This document shows positions 1 to 7,297 of a DNA stretch of 11,161 bases, one piece after another. Origin of the DNA: JBJXGC01 sp046154545 (lineage in GTDB: Bacteria; Chloroflexota; Dehalococcoidia; Tepidiformales; Tepidiformaceae). The stretch covers positions 1-11,161 of the forward strand of contig JBJXGC010000164.1 of NCBI GenBank assembly GCA_046154545.1. Reading direction: 5' to 3'. Every line of letters starts with the position of its first letter. The first letter of the stretch is position 1. Made by a program: the position numbers and the translations under genes. Under the pieces are notes generated by a model. It saw nothing but the letters and a program-made list of their open reading frames with translations. It searched no databases and was not told where the DNA came from.

Positions 1-990
1 GGCCGGGCCCACGCCCTCGAGATCTTCCGGACGCTCGATGTCCCGAACGTCTACGTCGGCGACAACTGGTGGTTCGCCCAGAACGGCTACGTACCCCAGG
101 TCATGCGGACGCGCTCGGGGCCGCTGCAGGTCGCGTTCGTGCCCTGGCCGCAGGTGAGCCGCCTGCTGGCCGCGGACGAAGCGGTCGCGGCGATGCCACT
201 CGACCAGCAGATGAAGGCCGTCGAAGACAAGCTGGCGGCGCTCATCCGGGCGCAAACTGAGGCGCTCGAGCCGGGACTGCCGGCCATCCTGACCTGCCAC
301 GTCTCGGTCAACGACTTCCTCGTCCGGGAGAACCAGGGGAGCGAACAGTGGATGACGATCGGCAGTTCGCCGACCGTGCTCAAGAGTTCACTGTGCGAGC
401 AGAACTTCGACTACATCGCGCTCGGCCATCACCACAACAACCTCGACCTCCAGATGAACACCCCCTGCTGGTACTCGGGCTCGATGCAACGCGTCGATTT
501 TGGCGAAGAGGGCCAGGACAAGGGCTTTCTGACCTTCGATCTCGACACCGCGAAGCCGCTCGGTGCGCGCCTCGCCGGCACGGGAGCGCCGCGGCTGCAG
601 ACGGTCGCGGCCCGGCCATTCCTGACGATCGAGGTCCGTCCCGCTGATGACGACCCCACGCCTGAGGTCTGTGCGGCCATCGACCGCAAGGAGGTGGCTG
701 ACGCGATCGTCCGCGTCGAAGTGCGGCTAAGCGCGTCGCAGGCGCGCCAATTCCGCATGCCCGAGGCCAGGCGGGCGCTCGAATCTGCGCATTATGTCGC
801 TGGCATCCGCACCGTCCTGCCGGACGATGTGCGGTCGCGCTTGCCGGCCGGCGTCCAGCCGGACGCCGCATCGCCAATCGAGTCGCTCGACCTCTACCTG
901 CGCTCCCAGGACCTGGACGACCAGCGCCGCGAGCGCCTGCGCCGGGTGGCCGAAGAACTCCTCGTGAGCGTGGGGGCCAGCCGTGGCTGA
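1..990 (+). CDS. sbcD: SbcD/Mre11-type DNA repair exonuclease, 5' end missing
   Basis: The frame is open from base 1, so the gene begins upstream; 329 residues are present. It resembles the nuclease subunit of SbcCD/Mre11-Rad50, which processes DNA ends and hairpins with two metal ions. Motifs I to III (DxH, GDxxD, GNHD) must lie outside the window. Visible are motif IV in LTCHVSVND (His codon 298-300) and motif V in YIALGHHHNN (His codons 427-429 and 433-435), followed by the family-typical WYSGSMQRVDFGEE. The last 150 or so residues would form the capping and ATPase-contact region. The stop overlaps the start of the next nuclease-like gene by 8 bases, so the genes are probably co-translated with the SbcC/Rad50 gene further on. 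The internal ATG at 103 is not the start, because conserved family sequence precedes it. Family assignment is firm; the subtype is inferred. Confidence 0.88.
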   Translation, partial: GRAHALEIFRTLDVPNVYVGDNWWFAQNGYVPQVMRTRSGPLQVAFVPWPQVSRLLAADEAVAAMPLDQQMKAVEDKLAALIRAQTEALEPGLPAILTCHVSVNDFLVRENQGSEQWMTIGSSPTVLKSSLCEQNFDYIALGHHHNNLDLQMNTPCWYSGSMQRVDFGEEGQDKGFLTFDLDTAKPLGARLAGTGAPRLQTVAARPFLTIEVRPADDDPTPEVCAAIDRKEVADAIVRVEVRLSASQARQFRMPEARRALESAHYVAGIRTVLPDDVRSRLPAGVQPDAASPIESLDLYLRSQDLDDQRRERLRRVAEELLVSVGASRG

Positions 991-1759
991 ACGGAGGCCC
1001 CTCCGCCTGGTCCACACCTCTGACGTCCATCTCGGAGCCTACGCCTCGCACGAGGACGAGAAATGGACGTCGCGCCGCCGCCTCATGGAATCCGCGTTCA
1101 GCAACGTCATCACCCTCGCGAACGATGTCGAGGCCGATGCCCTCCTGATCTGCGGCGACTTCTTCGACAACGACCGCGTCCCGGAGGAGACGGTCCGGTT
1201 CGCCGCGGAGGAGATCGACCGCTTCAAGGGCCAGGCGTTTCTTCTGCCCGGGAACCACGACCCGATGGACGAGGGCCGCGTCTACCGGCGGTACGACCTC
1301 GAAGCGATGGCGCCGCGGCTGCGGATCATCCGCGCGCACGCTGGCGAACTGGTCGAAGCGCCTGGCCTCGACCTCGTGCTCTGGGGCCGTGGCTACCTCG
1401 AGAGCGACTGGCACTTCCGGCCGCTGGAGGGGCTGCCCGGGCGCCTCGATGACCGCTGGCACGTCGCCCTCGGCCACGGCCACTTCGTCAAAGCCGACGG
1501 AGACCACAGCCGCTCGCTCCTCATTCACGAACGGGAAATTCAGGCGATGGCCGGCCAGTGGGACTACCTCGCCCTCGGCCACTGGGAGCCCCACGCCGAC
1601 GTCAGCAGCGGCGGCATGGCCGCCGTCTACTCAGGGGCACCCCTCGCCCTGAGCGACGCCAACCGCAAGGCTGGCTGGGCGGCCGTCATCGACCTCGACG
1701 ACGGCGGCGTCCGCTGGCGGACCGCGCGAGTCGACCCGCGTGGGGAGGCGGCGCCATGA
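983..1759 (+). CDS. Second Mre11/SbcD-like metallophosphoesterase
   Basis: A 258-residue calcineurin-like phosphoesterase, shorter than typical SbcD (about 400), essentially the catalytic domain alone. Motif I is TSDVHLG (D14, H16), motif II GDFFD (D59, D62) and motif III GNHD (N91, H92). A His-containing GHGHF (H165, H167) stands at motif IV. The last motif reads GHWEPH (H200 to H204): the usual second His of GHxH is Glu202, with another His two residues on. YSGAP follows, as in SbcD proteins. The GTG start at 983 overlaps the previous stop and has a G-rich stretch just upstream; its own stop overlaps the SbcC ATG as ATGA. Translational coupling suggests it joins the same repair complex, either as a second nuclease subunit or as a regulatory one. 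The fold is clear; the partner role is inferred from position. Confidence 0.85.
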   Translation: MAERRPLRLVHTSDVHLGAYASHEDEKWTSRRRLMESAFSNVITLANDVEADALLICGDFFDNDRVPEETVRFAAEEIDRFKGQAFLLPGNHDPMDEGRVYRRYDLEAMAPRLRIIRAHAGELVEAPGLDLVLWGRGYLESDWHFRPLEGLPGRLDDRWHVALGHGHFVKADGDHSRSLLIHEREIQAMAGQWDYLALGHWEPHADVSSGGMAAVYSGAPLALSDANRKAGWAAVIDLDDGGVRWRTARVDPRGEAAP

Positions 1760-4311
1760 TCCCGCGCCGCATCAAACTTCGGAACTTCCTCTCGTATCGA
1801 GAGTGCGAGGTCGATCTCAGCGGCCTGCACATCGCCGTCCTCACGGGCAAGAACGGCGAAGGGAAGTCTGCCCTGCTCGATGCGATGACCTGGGCCGTCT
1901 GGGGAGCAGCGCGCGGCACCATCGAAGACGACCGCATCCGCCTGCACGCCGGCGAGATGCTCGTCGATTTCGAATTCGAAGCACACGGCGACCTGTTCCA
2001 GGTGATCCGCAAGCGCACCCGGGGCAGAGCCGTGGGCGAGGTCCACTTTTTCCAGCTTGACCCCGCCGGCGGCAAGACCACCCTCACGGGCGCCACCGTG
2101 CGCGAGACCCAGGCCGAGATCATCCGGCGGGTGCGGACCGACTACGACACGTTCGCCAGCAGCGCCTTCGTCGCCCAGGGCCACGCCGACGAGTTCACGA
2201 AGAAGAAGCCCGCCGAGCGCAAGGAGGTCTTCCGCAAAGTCCTGGGGCTCCAGCTCTACGAAGAGCTCTCGGCCAGCGCCGCTGACCGCAGGAAGCAAGC
2301 GGCGGCAGAAACAAGAGCGATCGGCCTGCGCCTCGGCGATGCGGAGGCCGAGGTGCAGGAGCTGCCGGCGGTCGAGGAGCAGCTGGCCTGCATCGCCAGG
2401 GAAGCCTGCGCCATCGGGCCCAAGCGTTCGCTCCTGGAAGACACCACGGCCGAACTGCGGCGGCTCCAGGCCGACTTCCGGCGGACCGCTGAGGAAGCGC
2501 AGGCAACCCGCGAGCGGGCTGCGCGCAGCGACCAGGCTTTACGGACGGCCCGCGCGCTCTTCCACCAGGCGAAGCTCGACGTTGCCTCCGCTCAGGCGCT
2601 TGTCGCGAAGGGCGGCGACGTTCGCGCCAGGCACGAGACCTTCACCGGGCTTCGTGAACGCGAACGCACGCTTGCGGCAGTCCAGGAACAGGCCACGGCC
2701 ATCGCCGACCGGATCCGTGACGCCGGCCAGCAGATCGCATCGGAAGAGATGCGGCTCCGCACTCTCGCCGGCGGCCTCGAGCGCGACGTTGAGCGTCTGG
2801 AGACCGCTTCGTCAGAGCTGTCAGCGCTCCAGGAGGCCCGGGCAGGCTTCGAACGCGAGGCGGCGGCGATCGCTGGGGCGAGCCTTGCCATCGAGAGCGA
2901 CCGCGCCAGGCTCGCCGCCCTCCAGGACGAACGCAGCCGCGCCGACACCGAACGCGAGAGCTGCCAGAAGCAAGGCAAGGAGCTACAGGAGCGGCGCAAG
3001 CAGCTCACGGCGGCGGACGGTGCTCCCTGCCCCGTCTGCCGCCGTCCCCTCAGCCCACTTGACCGCGAACATGTCGACCAGGAGTACCGCAGCCAGATTC
3101 GCGACCTTCGCGAGCGCATGGAAGCGGCGAAGACCAGGGTGCTGGAGGCATCATGCACAATCACCGCGCTGGATGCTGGGATCGCGGCCGCCGTCGCGGC
3201 CTCCCACCAGCGAGACACTGACCTCCAGCGCCATCAGCGCGACTATCACGTTCGACTGTCACTGGCCACGGACGCGGCCGCCGCCCTTCCCGAGCGCAAG
3301 GCTGACCTCGCGGCCGCCCTCGCCGTCCTCGCAGCCGGCGACTTCGCCCACGAAGCACGGCGGGCACACTGCGCCGCCCGCGAAGAACTCGCGGCGCTCG
3401 GCTACGAAGTCGAAGCGCACCGGCGCCTCCGCTCAGAGCTGCAGACACTCGAGGGCGTGGAGACGGAACTGCGCCGCATCGTCGCCGCCGAAGAACGGGC
3501 CGTATCACTCGAGCGGGAGCGCGACCAGCTCGAAGCCGCGCTGGACGAGCGCGAACGCGACTTCGCCGAGTCTGCCGCCACTGCCGAGGCGGCCTGCGCA
3601 ATGCTCGCCGCCGCCGAAGACGTCGAGCCCCGCCTGCGGGCGCACGAAGAGGAACTCGTCGCCCTCCGCGCTGCTGAGACAGAGCTCGCAGTCCGCCAGG
3701 GCCGCATGCAGGAACGCCGCGCGAAGCTCCAGGATCTCGTGGCCAGGGTCGAAGTCGCTCGGGAGGACGTGCAGGCACACCGCGAAGCGGAGGGGACGTA
3801 CGGCGAGCTTGCAAAGGCCTTCGGGCGCGATGGCGTGCAGGCGATGCTCATCGAGCAGTCCCTTCCCCGGGTCGAACAGGTGGCGAACGAGATGCTCGAC
3901 CGGATGACCGGCGGGCGCATCAACGTCGCCCTCGCGACGCAGAAACAGACGGCCTCGGGCAACACCCGCGAAACGCTCGACATCCGGATCAGCGACGAAC
4001 TGGGGACGCGCGACTACGAGATGTACAGCGGCGGCGAAGCCTTCCGCGTCGATTTCGCCCTGCGCATCGCCCTCGCCCGGCTGCTCGCCGAACGGGCGGG
4101 CGCCGAGCTGCCGACGCTCATCATCGACGAGGGCTTTGGCAGCCAGGACCAGGAGGGGATCGACCGCCTGGTGGAGTCGATCCAGGCCATCCGCGACGAC
4201 TTTAAGCTGATCCTCGTGGTCACCCACGTGGAGGAGCTGCGTGAGCGGTTCGAGCGCCGCATCGAAGTGACCAAGGACCCCGTGCGCGGGTCGATGGCGC
4301 GGGTCGTCTGA
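1756..4311 (+). CDS. sbcC: SbcC/Rad50 ATPase of the SMC family
   Basis: An 851-residue ABC-type ATPase that drives the SbcCD/Mre11-Rad50 complex: ATP binding opens and closes access of the nuclease to DNA ends. Domains in order: Walker A GKNGEGKS (31-38); Q-loop around FVAQG (Q141); a long charged, Ala/Arg/Glu-rich coiled coil; the zinc hook CPVC (425-428) almost exactly mid-protein; a returning coiled coil; then signature YSGGE (757-761), Walker B LIIDE (788-792), a D-loop with SQD, and the switch His824 in VVTHVEE. The length is close to archaeal Rad50 and below E. coli SbcC (1048). ATG 1756 is chosen because it overlaps the upstream stop as ATGA and directly precedes the conserved RIKLRNFLSY. 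The frame stays open further upstream, but that part lies inside the preceding nuclease gene. Last gene of the operon. Confidence 0.95.
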   Translation: MIPRRIKLRNFLSYRECEVDLSGLHIAVLTGKNGEGKSALLDAMTWAVWGAARGTIEDDRIRLHAGEMLVDFEFEAHGDLFQVIRKRTRGRAVGEVHFFQLDPAGGKTTLTGATVRETQAEIIRRVRTDYDTFASSAFVAQGHADEFTKKKPAERKEVFRKVLGLQLYEELSASAADRRKQAAAETRAIGLRLGDAEAEVQELPAVEEQLACIAREACAIGPKRSLLEDTTAELRRLQADFRRTAEEAQATRERAARSDQALRTARALFHQAKLDVASAQALVAKGGDVRARHETFTGLRERERTLAAVQEQATAIADRIRDAGQQIASEEMRLRTLAGGLERDVERLETASSELSALQEARAGFEREAAAIAGASLAIESDRARLAALQDERSRADTERESCQKQGKELQERRKQLTAADGAPCPVCRRPLSPLDREHVDQEYRSQIRDLRERMEAAKTRVLEASCTITALDAGIAAAVAASHQRDTDLQRHQRDYHVRLSLATDAAAALPERKADLAAALAVLAAGDFAHEARRAHCAAREELAALGYEVEAHRRLRSELQTLEGVETELRRIVAAEERAVSLERERDQLEAALDERERDFAESAATAEAACAMLAAAEDVEPRLRAHEEELVALRAAETELAVRQGRMQERRAKLQDLVARVEVAREDVQAHREAEGTYGELAKAFGRDGVQAMLIEQSLPRVEQVANEMLDRMTGGRINVALATQKQTASGNTRETLDIRISDELGTRDYEMYSGGEAFRVDFALRIALARLLAERAGAELPTLIIDEGFGSQDQEGIDRLVESIQAIRDDFKLILVVTHVEELRERFERRIEVTKDPVRGSMARVV

Positions 4312-4314
4312 AAA

Positions 4315-4444
4315 CGGTTAGCCGCAAAGGATCAAAGGTTCGAAAGCGAGAAAAGAACGACAGCAGGACAGAGCCCAGCGTGTAACGTGCACGACGCGGC
4401 ACTCTCGTCCGCCCTTTGTCCCTTTGATCCTTTGCGTCCAACCG
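4315..4444. repeat. Long-spaced imperfect inverted repeat behind the repair operon
   Basis: The arms 4315-4338 and 4421-4444 are inverted copies, 22 of 24 bases matching, each with the core GCAAAGGATCAAAGG. They are 82 bases apart, and the similarity fades out just inside the arms with further AAAGG-like pieces. The left arm starts 4 bases after the sbcC stop. As RNA it could pair into a long stem, but there is no T-run, so it is not a standard intrinsic terminator. It could also be a small dispersed intergenic element. No credible gene lies inside. Confidence 0.7.
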
Positions 4445-4451
4445 ATCTTCA

Positions 4452-4480
4452 TTGCCCGCGAGGGGGGGCGTTGATAGGCT
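4452..4480 (+). promoter_or_regulatory. Likely promoter of the CAT tRNA
   Basis: TTGCCC (4452-4457) and TAGGCT (4475-4480) are spaced by 17 bases and fit -35 and -10 boxes of the housekeeping sigma factor (4 of 6 and 3 of 6 matches). A start near 4487 would leave only a few bases before the mature tRNA 5' end. It is supported mainly by position and spacing. Confidence 0.45.
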
Positions 4481-4490
4481 GGAGACCCGT

Positions 4491-4567
4491 GGCAGGGTAG
4501 CTCAGCTGGTCAGAGCGCACGACTCATAATCGTGAGGTCGGGAGTTCAAGTCTCCCCCCTGCTACCA
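4491..4567 (+). tRNA. tRNA with CAT anticodon (elongator Met, or Ile2)
   Basis: A full 77-nt cloverleaf with CCA encoded. The acceptor stem is GGCAGGG with CCCTGCT, giving one G-U wobble at the first pair and discriminator A. The D stem is GCTC/GAGC with a 9-nt loop containing GG. The anticodon stem CACGA/TCGTG holds loop CTCATAA with anticodon CAT at 4525-4527. The variable loop has 5 nt, and the T arm is GGGAG, TTCAAGT, CTCCC. It lacks the initiator feature of three G-C pairs above the anticodon loop. An elongator tRNA-Met or an Ile2 whose C34 is changed to lysidine both fit; the GACTCATAATCG part resembles bacterial Ile2. Confidence 0.95.
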
Positions 4568-4585
4568 CAGCCCCGCACTGACCCC

Positions 4586-5413
4586 CTACAAGACCCAGCG
4601 GCGGCGGCCTTCTCCCTTAAGTAGCCGCCCGAACGCGAGGCCGGGGAAGTGGGCGCCCGCGATCGGCGTATCTTTGCCCTCAAGTTCGCGGGCGAGGGCC
4701 ACGCGGGTGCGGCGGGCGAGGTCGGGGTCCACGTCTCCGAGGCCCGACCATTCGTCCTCCAGCAGTTCGACCGGGCAGTGCACGGCGTCGCCGAGGAGCA
4801 TCGCGCGGTCAGTCCCGTCGGCGACCACCGTCAGGGAGCTGCCGGGCGTGTGCCCGGGAGCGTGTACGGCGCTGATCCCCGGGACGATTGTGACGTCTGC
4901 TTTCCAGGTCTGGATCCGGTCGGCGAGGGGCGTGAGCGCCTGCTTCTGGAGGTCCGCGAACTCCTTCGGCACCCCCGCTATCGCGTCGGACGGGCTGTCG
5001 ATCCAGTAGTCCCAGTCGCGTTGGTCGCAGCGGTAGGTCGCGTTCGCGAAGGTAGGCTTGCCGTCTTCGGTAGTAGCCCAGCCAACGTGGTCGAGGTGGA
5101 GGTGACTGAAGATCACGTCGGTGATGTCGGCCGGGGAGTGACCGTGGGCGGCGAGGCTATCGATCAGGCGGCCACCGAGCTGTTGTCCACCCATCGCGAA
5201 GTGGCCGAGGCCAATATCGACGAGGACCACCTTGCCGCCGGGGCCGCCCCGGACGAGGAAGCCGCCCAGGCACATGGTCAGCATCCCGTCATCGCTGAGC
5301 AGCGCGCGGTGCGGCGACCAATCGGCTTCGCTCGTCTTAGCGAACGCCTGGGTGGGCTGCACCCGCATTTCGCCGTCGATCACGGGCAGGATTTCGAACG
5401 TCCCGATGCGCAT
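4586..5413 (-). CDS. Metallo-beta-lactamase-fold hydrolase (lactonase-like)
   Basis: A 275-residue cytoplasmic hydrolase of the MBL superfamily, in the branch that includes quorum-quenching lactonases and related esterases. The binuclear zinc site is complete: HLHLDH (H104, H106, D108, H109), H188 in APGHTPGS, D209 in LLGDAVH, and H255 in AHFPG. No signal peptide is seen. ATG 5413 is backed by AAGGAGG (5423-5429 on the + strand) 9 bases upstream and by a promoter in front of it. The stop lies only 18 bp from the 3' end of the convergent tRNA, with no visible terminator. An MFS transporter gene is divergent from it, which hints at shared substrate or control, but the substrate cannot be read from the sequence. 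Confidence 0.88.
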   Translation of the reverse strand: MRIGTFEILPVIDGEMRVQPTQAFAKTSEADWSPHRALLSDDGMLTMCLGGFLVRGGPGGKVVLVDIGLGHFAMGGQQLGGRLIDSLAAHGHSPADITDVIFSHLHLDHVGWATTEDGKPTFANATYRCDQRDWDYWIDSPSDAIAGVPKEFADLQKQALTPLADRIQTWKADVTIVPGISAVHAPGHTPGSSLTVVADGTDRAMLLGDAVHCPVELLEDEWSGLGDVDPDLARRTRVALARELEGKDTPIAGAHFPGLAFGRLLKGEGRRRWVL

Positions 5414-5441
5414 GGCTGGACTCCTCCTTCTCAGGCGGGCG

Positions 5442-5471
5442 ACGATAGGCGTTCGCGGCCAGACCGGTCAA
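5442..5471 (-). promoter_or_regulatory. Likely promoter of the MBL hydrolase gene
   Basis: Read on the - strand, TTGACC (5471-5466) is followed after 18 bases by TATCGT (5447-5442); these match 5 of 6 and 4 of 6 consensus bases. The start would fall near 5435, giving a leader of about 20 nt that contains the strong ribosome site. The -35 box overlaps the palindrome GACCGGTC (5462-5469), a possible operator. Confidence 0.6.
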
Positions 5472-5596
5472 CCGGGCCGGCGGACGGCCGCCGCCACCGC
5501 GGTGTCGAGTCCGGCATTGTGAAGTACCGTAGCGCCGTGATGATCTGGGGACCGTCCTGGGGGACTTCGGGAAGCGGCGGCCGGTTCGGGCCATGC

Positions 5597-5601
5597 GGAG
5601 G
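5597..5601 (+). promoter_or_regulatory. Ribosome binding site deciding the MFS start
   Basis: GGAGG lies 6 bases before GTG 5608 and sits between the in-frame ATG 5593 and that GTG, so it argues for the GTG start. No convincing promoter was found for this gene; TTGTGA at 5517-5522 lacks a good -10 partner. Confidence 0.6.
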
Positions 5602-5607
5602 TCTGCC

Positions 5608-6879
5608 GTGGCGACAACGCTGACGGTGCCCCGCCGCTCGCGGCTGTTCTACGGCTGGTACATCGTGGCCGTGGCGATCGTCGCCCAGTTCGTCGCCGTC
5701 GGGACGCAGATGTTCGCGGCCGGCGTCTTTCTGAAGCCGATGACCACCGACTTCGGCTGGAGCCGGGAGAGCTTCGCGGCTGTCCAGACGCTTTCGCTCG
5801 CCGTCTCGGGAGTGGTCGGGATCTTCATCGGTGGCATCCTCGACCGGCGCGGGCCGCGGCTGCTCATGCTCGCCGGAGGGGTGATCAGCGGCGCGACCCT
5901 CGCCGCAACGGCCCTCGTCGATACCTACTGGCAGTTCGTCCTTCTGCGGGGGATCGCCCAGACGATCGGCATCGCGTTGTGCGGCAACCTCGTGGTCAAC
6001 GTCACCGTCAGCCGGTGGTTCGTGCGGCGGCGGGGGACGGCGGTCGCGCTGGCGTCGGTTGGTATCTCGCTCGCGGGCGTGCTCATGGTGCCCCTGCTCA
6101 GCCGCTGGGTGAACAGCTACGGCTGGCAGTCCGGCTGGGTCATGCTCGGCGTCCTCGTAACAATCCTGATCCTGCCCTCCGCGCTCATCATGCGGCGGTC
6201 CCCCGAGGACCTGGGCCTCCTGCCCGACGGCGCCCTCGCCAGCGCGGCCCCCGGCTCCCGCCATGCGCCGAAGCTCGAAGAACAGTGGACCCGGCCCGAG
6301 GCACTGCGGACGGCCGCGCTCTGGTTCGTCATCGTCGGCTATGGATTTGCCACGCTCGGCCTTGGGGCGTTCATCCTCCAGACGATCCCGTTCCTGACCG
6401 ACGACGGCTTCAGCCCTGGGACCGCGGCCGTACTGCTCAGTTCGTTCTCCTGGGCCTCCCTCGCCTCGAAAGCGTTCTGGGGACCGGCCATGGACCGCGT
6501 CCACGCCCGCCACCTGAGCGTCGGCGGATTCGCCGTCGCCGGCTTCGCAATGGCCGCCTTACCGGCGGTCTCGGGGACCGGCTCGACGGGCGCGGTCCTG
6601 GCGGTGCTGGCCCTCTACGGGTTCGCCATGGGCGGCACCGCGCCCCTTCAGGAGACCGTCTGGGCGGACTACTTCGGGCGGCTCCACCTGGGCTCGATCC
6701 GGGCGGTCGCGATGCCGTTCTCGATCCTCTTCAGCGCGGGCGGGCCGCTCCTGGGCGGGCGCCTGTTCACGGTGACCGGCAGCTATGGCGCCTCGTTCAT
6801 CGTCTTCGCGGCAACGCTCTGGCTGGGCGCCCTGCTCATCCTCGCAGCCCGTCCCCCGATCCGTGCGGCCCCGCCTTGA
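5608..6879 (+). CDS. MFS transporter, oxalate/formate or monocarboxylate-type
   Basis: A 423-residue integral membrane protein with about twelve hydrophobic segments in two halves, separated by a hydrophilic loop with several charged residues (around SRHAPKLEEQ). The N-terminal YGWYIVAVA, the MFS motif GGILDRRGPR between helices 2 and 3, and RWFVRRRGTA after helix 4 are typical of the OFA/monocarboxylate-porter branch, which moves small organic anions. I place the start at GTG 5608, because GGAGG (5597-5601) stands 6 bases before it. The ATG at 5593 would add five residues but has no good ribosome site and overlaps that Shine-Dalgarno. It is divergent from the MBL hydrolase gene. No clear terminator follows. 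Family is firm, substrate unknown. Confidence 0.88.
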   Translation: MATTLTVPRRSRLFYGWYIVAVAIVAQFVAVGTQMFAAGVFLKPMTTDFGWSRESFAAVQTLSLAVSGVVGIFIGGILDRRGPRLLMLAGGVISGATLAATALVDTYWQFVLLRGIAQTIGIALCGNLVVNVTVSRWFVRRRGTAVALASVGISLAGVLMVPLLSRWVNSYGWQSGWVMLGVLVTILILPSALIMRRSPEDLGLLPDGALASAAPGSRHAPKLEEQWTRPEALRTAALWFVIVGYGFATLGLGAFILQTIPFLTDDGFSPGTAAVLLSSFSWASLASKAFWGPAMDRVHARHLSVGGFAVAGFAMAALPAVSGTGSTGAVLAVLALYGFAMGGTAPLQETVWADYFGRLHLGSIRAVAMPFSILFSAGGPLLGGRLFTVTGSYGASFIVFAATLWLGALLILAARPPIRAAPP

Positions 6880-6972
6880 CCGAACGCCGGACGCGAGCCG
6901 AGCCGGACACGGATCGAGGCAAACAGCAGCGACGGCGGCGGTGCCGTTGAGCGAATCCGGGCGGCGACGGAG

Positions 6973-7155
6973 CTACTGGGAGCGCATCTTCTCGCCCTGG
7001 TCGCGCATCTCCTGCTCCATGCGGGAGCGCATCGCCGCCTGCTCCTCATCAGAGACCGCGGCTTCGACGGTCTTCATCGCGCCCTTGCCAGGGTGCTTGA
7101 CGAGCCACTCTTCGTGCGTTTCTTCCTTGCCAACCAGTTTCTTGAGCCATCCCAT
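6973..7155 (-). CDS. Small charged protein of unknown function (60 aa)
   Basis: Not recognised. From ATG 7155 it runs 60 residues: a short amphipathic start (MGWLKKLVGKEE), a HPGKG turn near residues 21-25, then a highly charged helix-prone tail rich in Glu, Arg, Met and Gln. No Cys and no membrane segment. The frame stays open upstream to 7344, but that part runs through a terminator hairpin and a chemoreceptor remnant, so the short form is preferred. The ribosome site is weak (GGAA about 6 bases upstream). AGCCTA at 7199-7204 reads TAGGCT on this strand, like the -10 box of the tRNA, but without a good -35. It is convergent with the MFS gene. Coding is plausible, not proven. Confidence 0.5.
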   Translation of the reverse strand: MGWLKKLVGKEETHEEWLVKHPGKGAMKTVEAAVSDEEQAAMRSRMEQEMRDQGEKMRSQ

Positions 7156-7265
7156 TGGGTATTCCAGTTCTGCCGGACGAATCCCGGCCTTGCCCTTGAG
7201 CCTACACGCAATGCGGAGCGTTGTATCGACAATCCGCCCGCGATCGTGCGCGAATTGTGCCGGCG

Positions 7266-7297
7266 AGAAAAAAGGCCGGCACTCGCGTGCCGGCCTT
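7266..7297 (-). terminator. Rho-independent terminator with T-run
   Basis: On the - strand an 11-bp perfect stem, AAGGCCGGCAC with GTGCCGGCCTT and a 4-nt loop, runs directly into TTTTTT. It sits just after the chemoreceptor remnant and is the first true terminator downstream of cheW, so it likely ends the mcp-cheW transcript. Confidence 0.85.

Noticed and set aside
380..1594. A 404-residue antisense frame across both nuclease genes
   Set aside because: Low-complexity Arg/Ala/Gly composition, no motif, and opposite to two well-supported genes.
1558..1755. An upstream extension of SbcC from an ATG at 1558
   Set aside because: This part lies inside the second nuclease gene and is Arg-rich chance sequence; ATG 1756 starts right at the conserved SbcC N-terminus.
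2057..3907. A 616-residue open frame inside sbcC on the same strand
   Set aside because: It is rich in Arg, Ser and Pro with no domain, and it overlaps a gene whose motifs are all in the other frame; a GC-rich shadow.
4220..4441. A 73-residue frame on the - strand across the inverted repeat
   Set aside because: It covers the repeat arms and the sbcC end, has no ribosome site, and the protein looks random.
5431..6513. A 360-residue antisense frame over the MFS gene and the divergent control region
   Set aside because: Composition is typical of reverse frames in GC-rich DNA (Arg, Gly, Glu, Pro) and the sense frame is a clear transporter.
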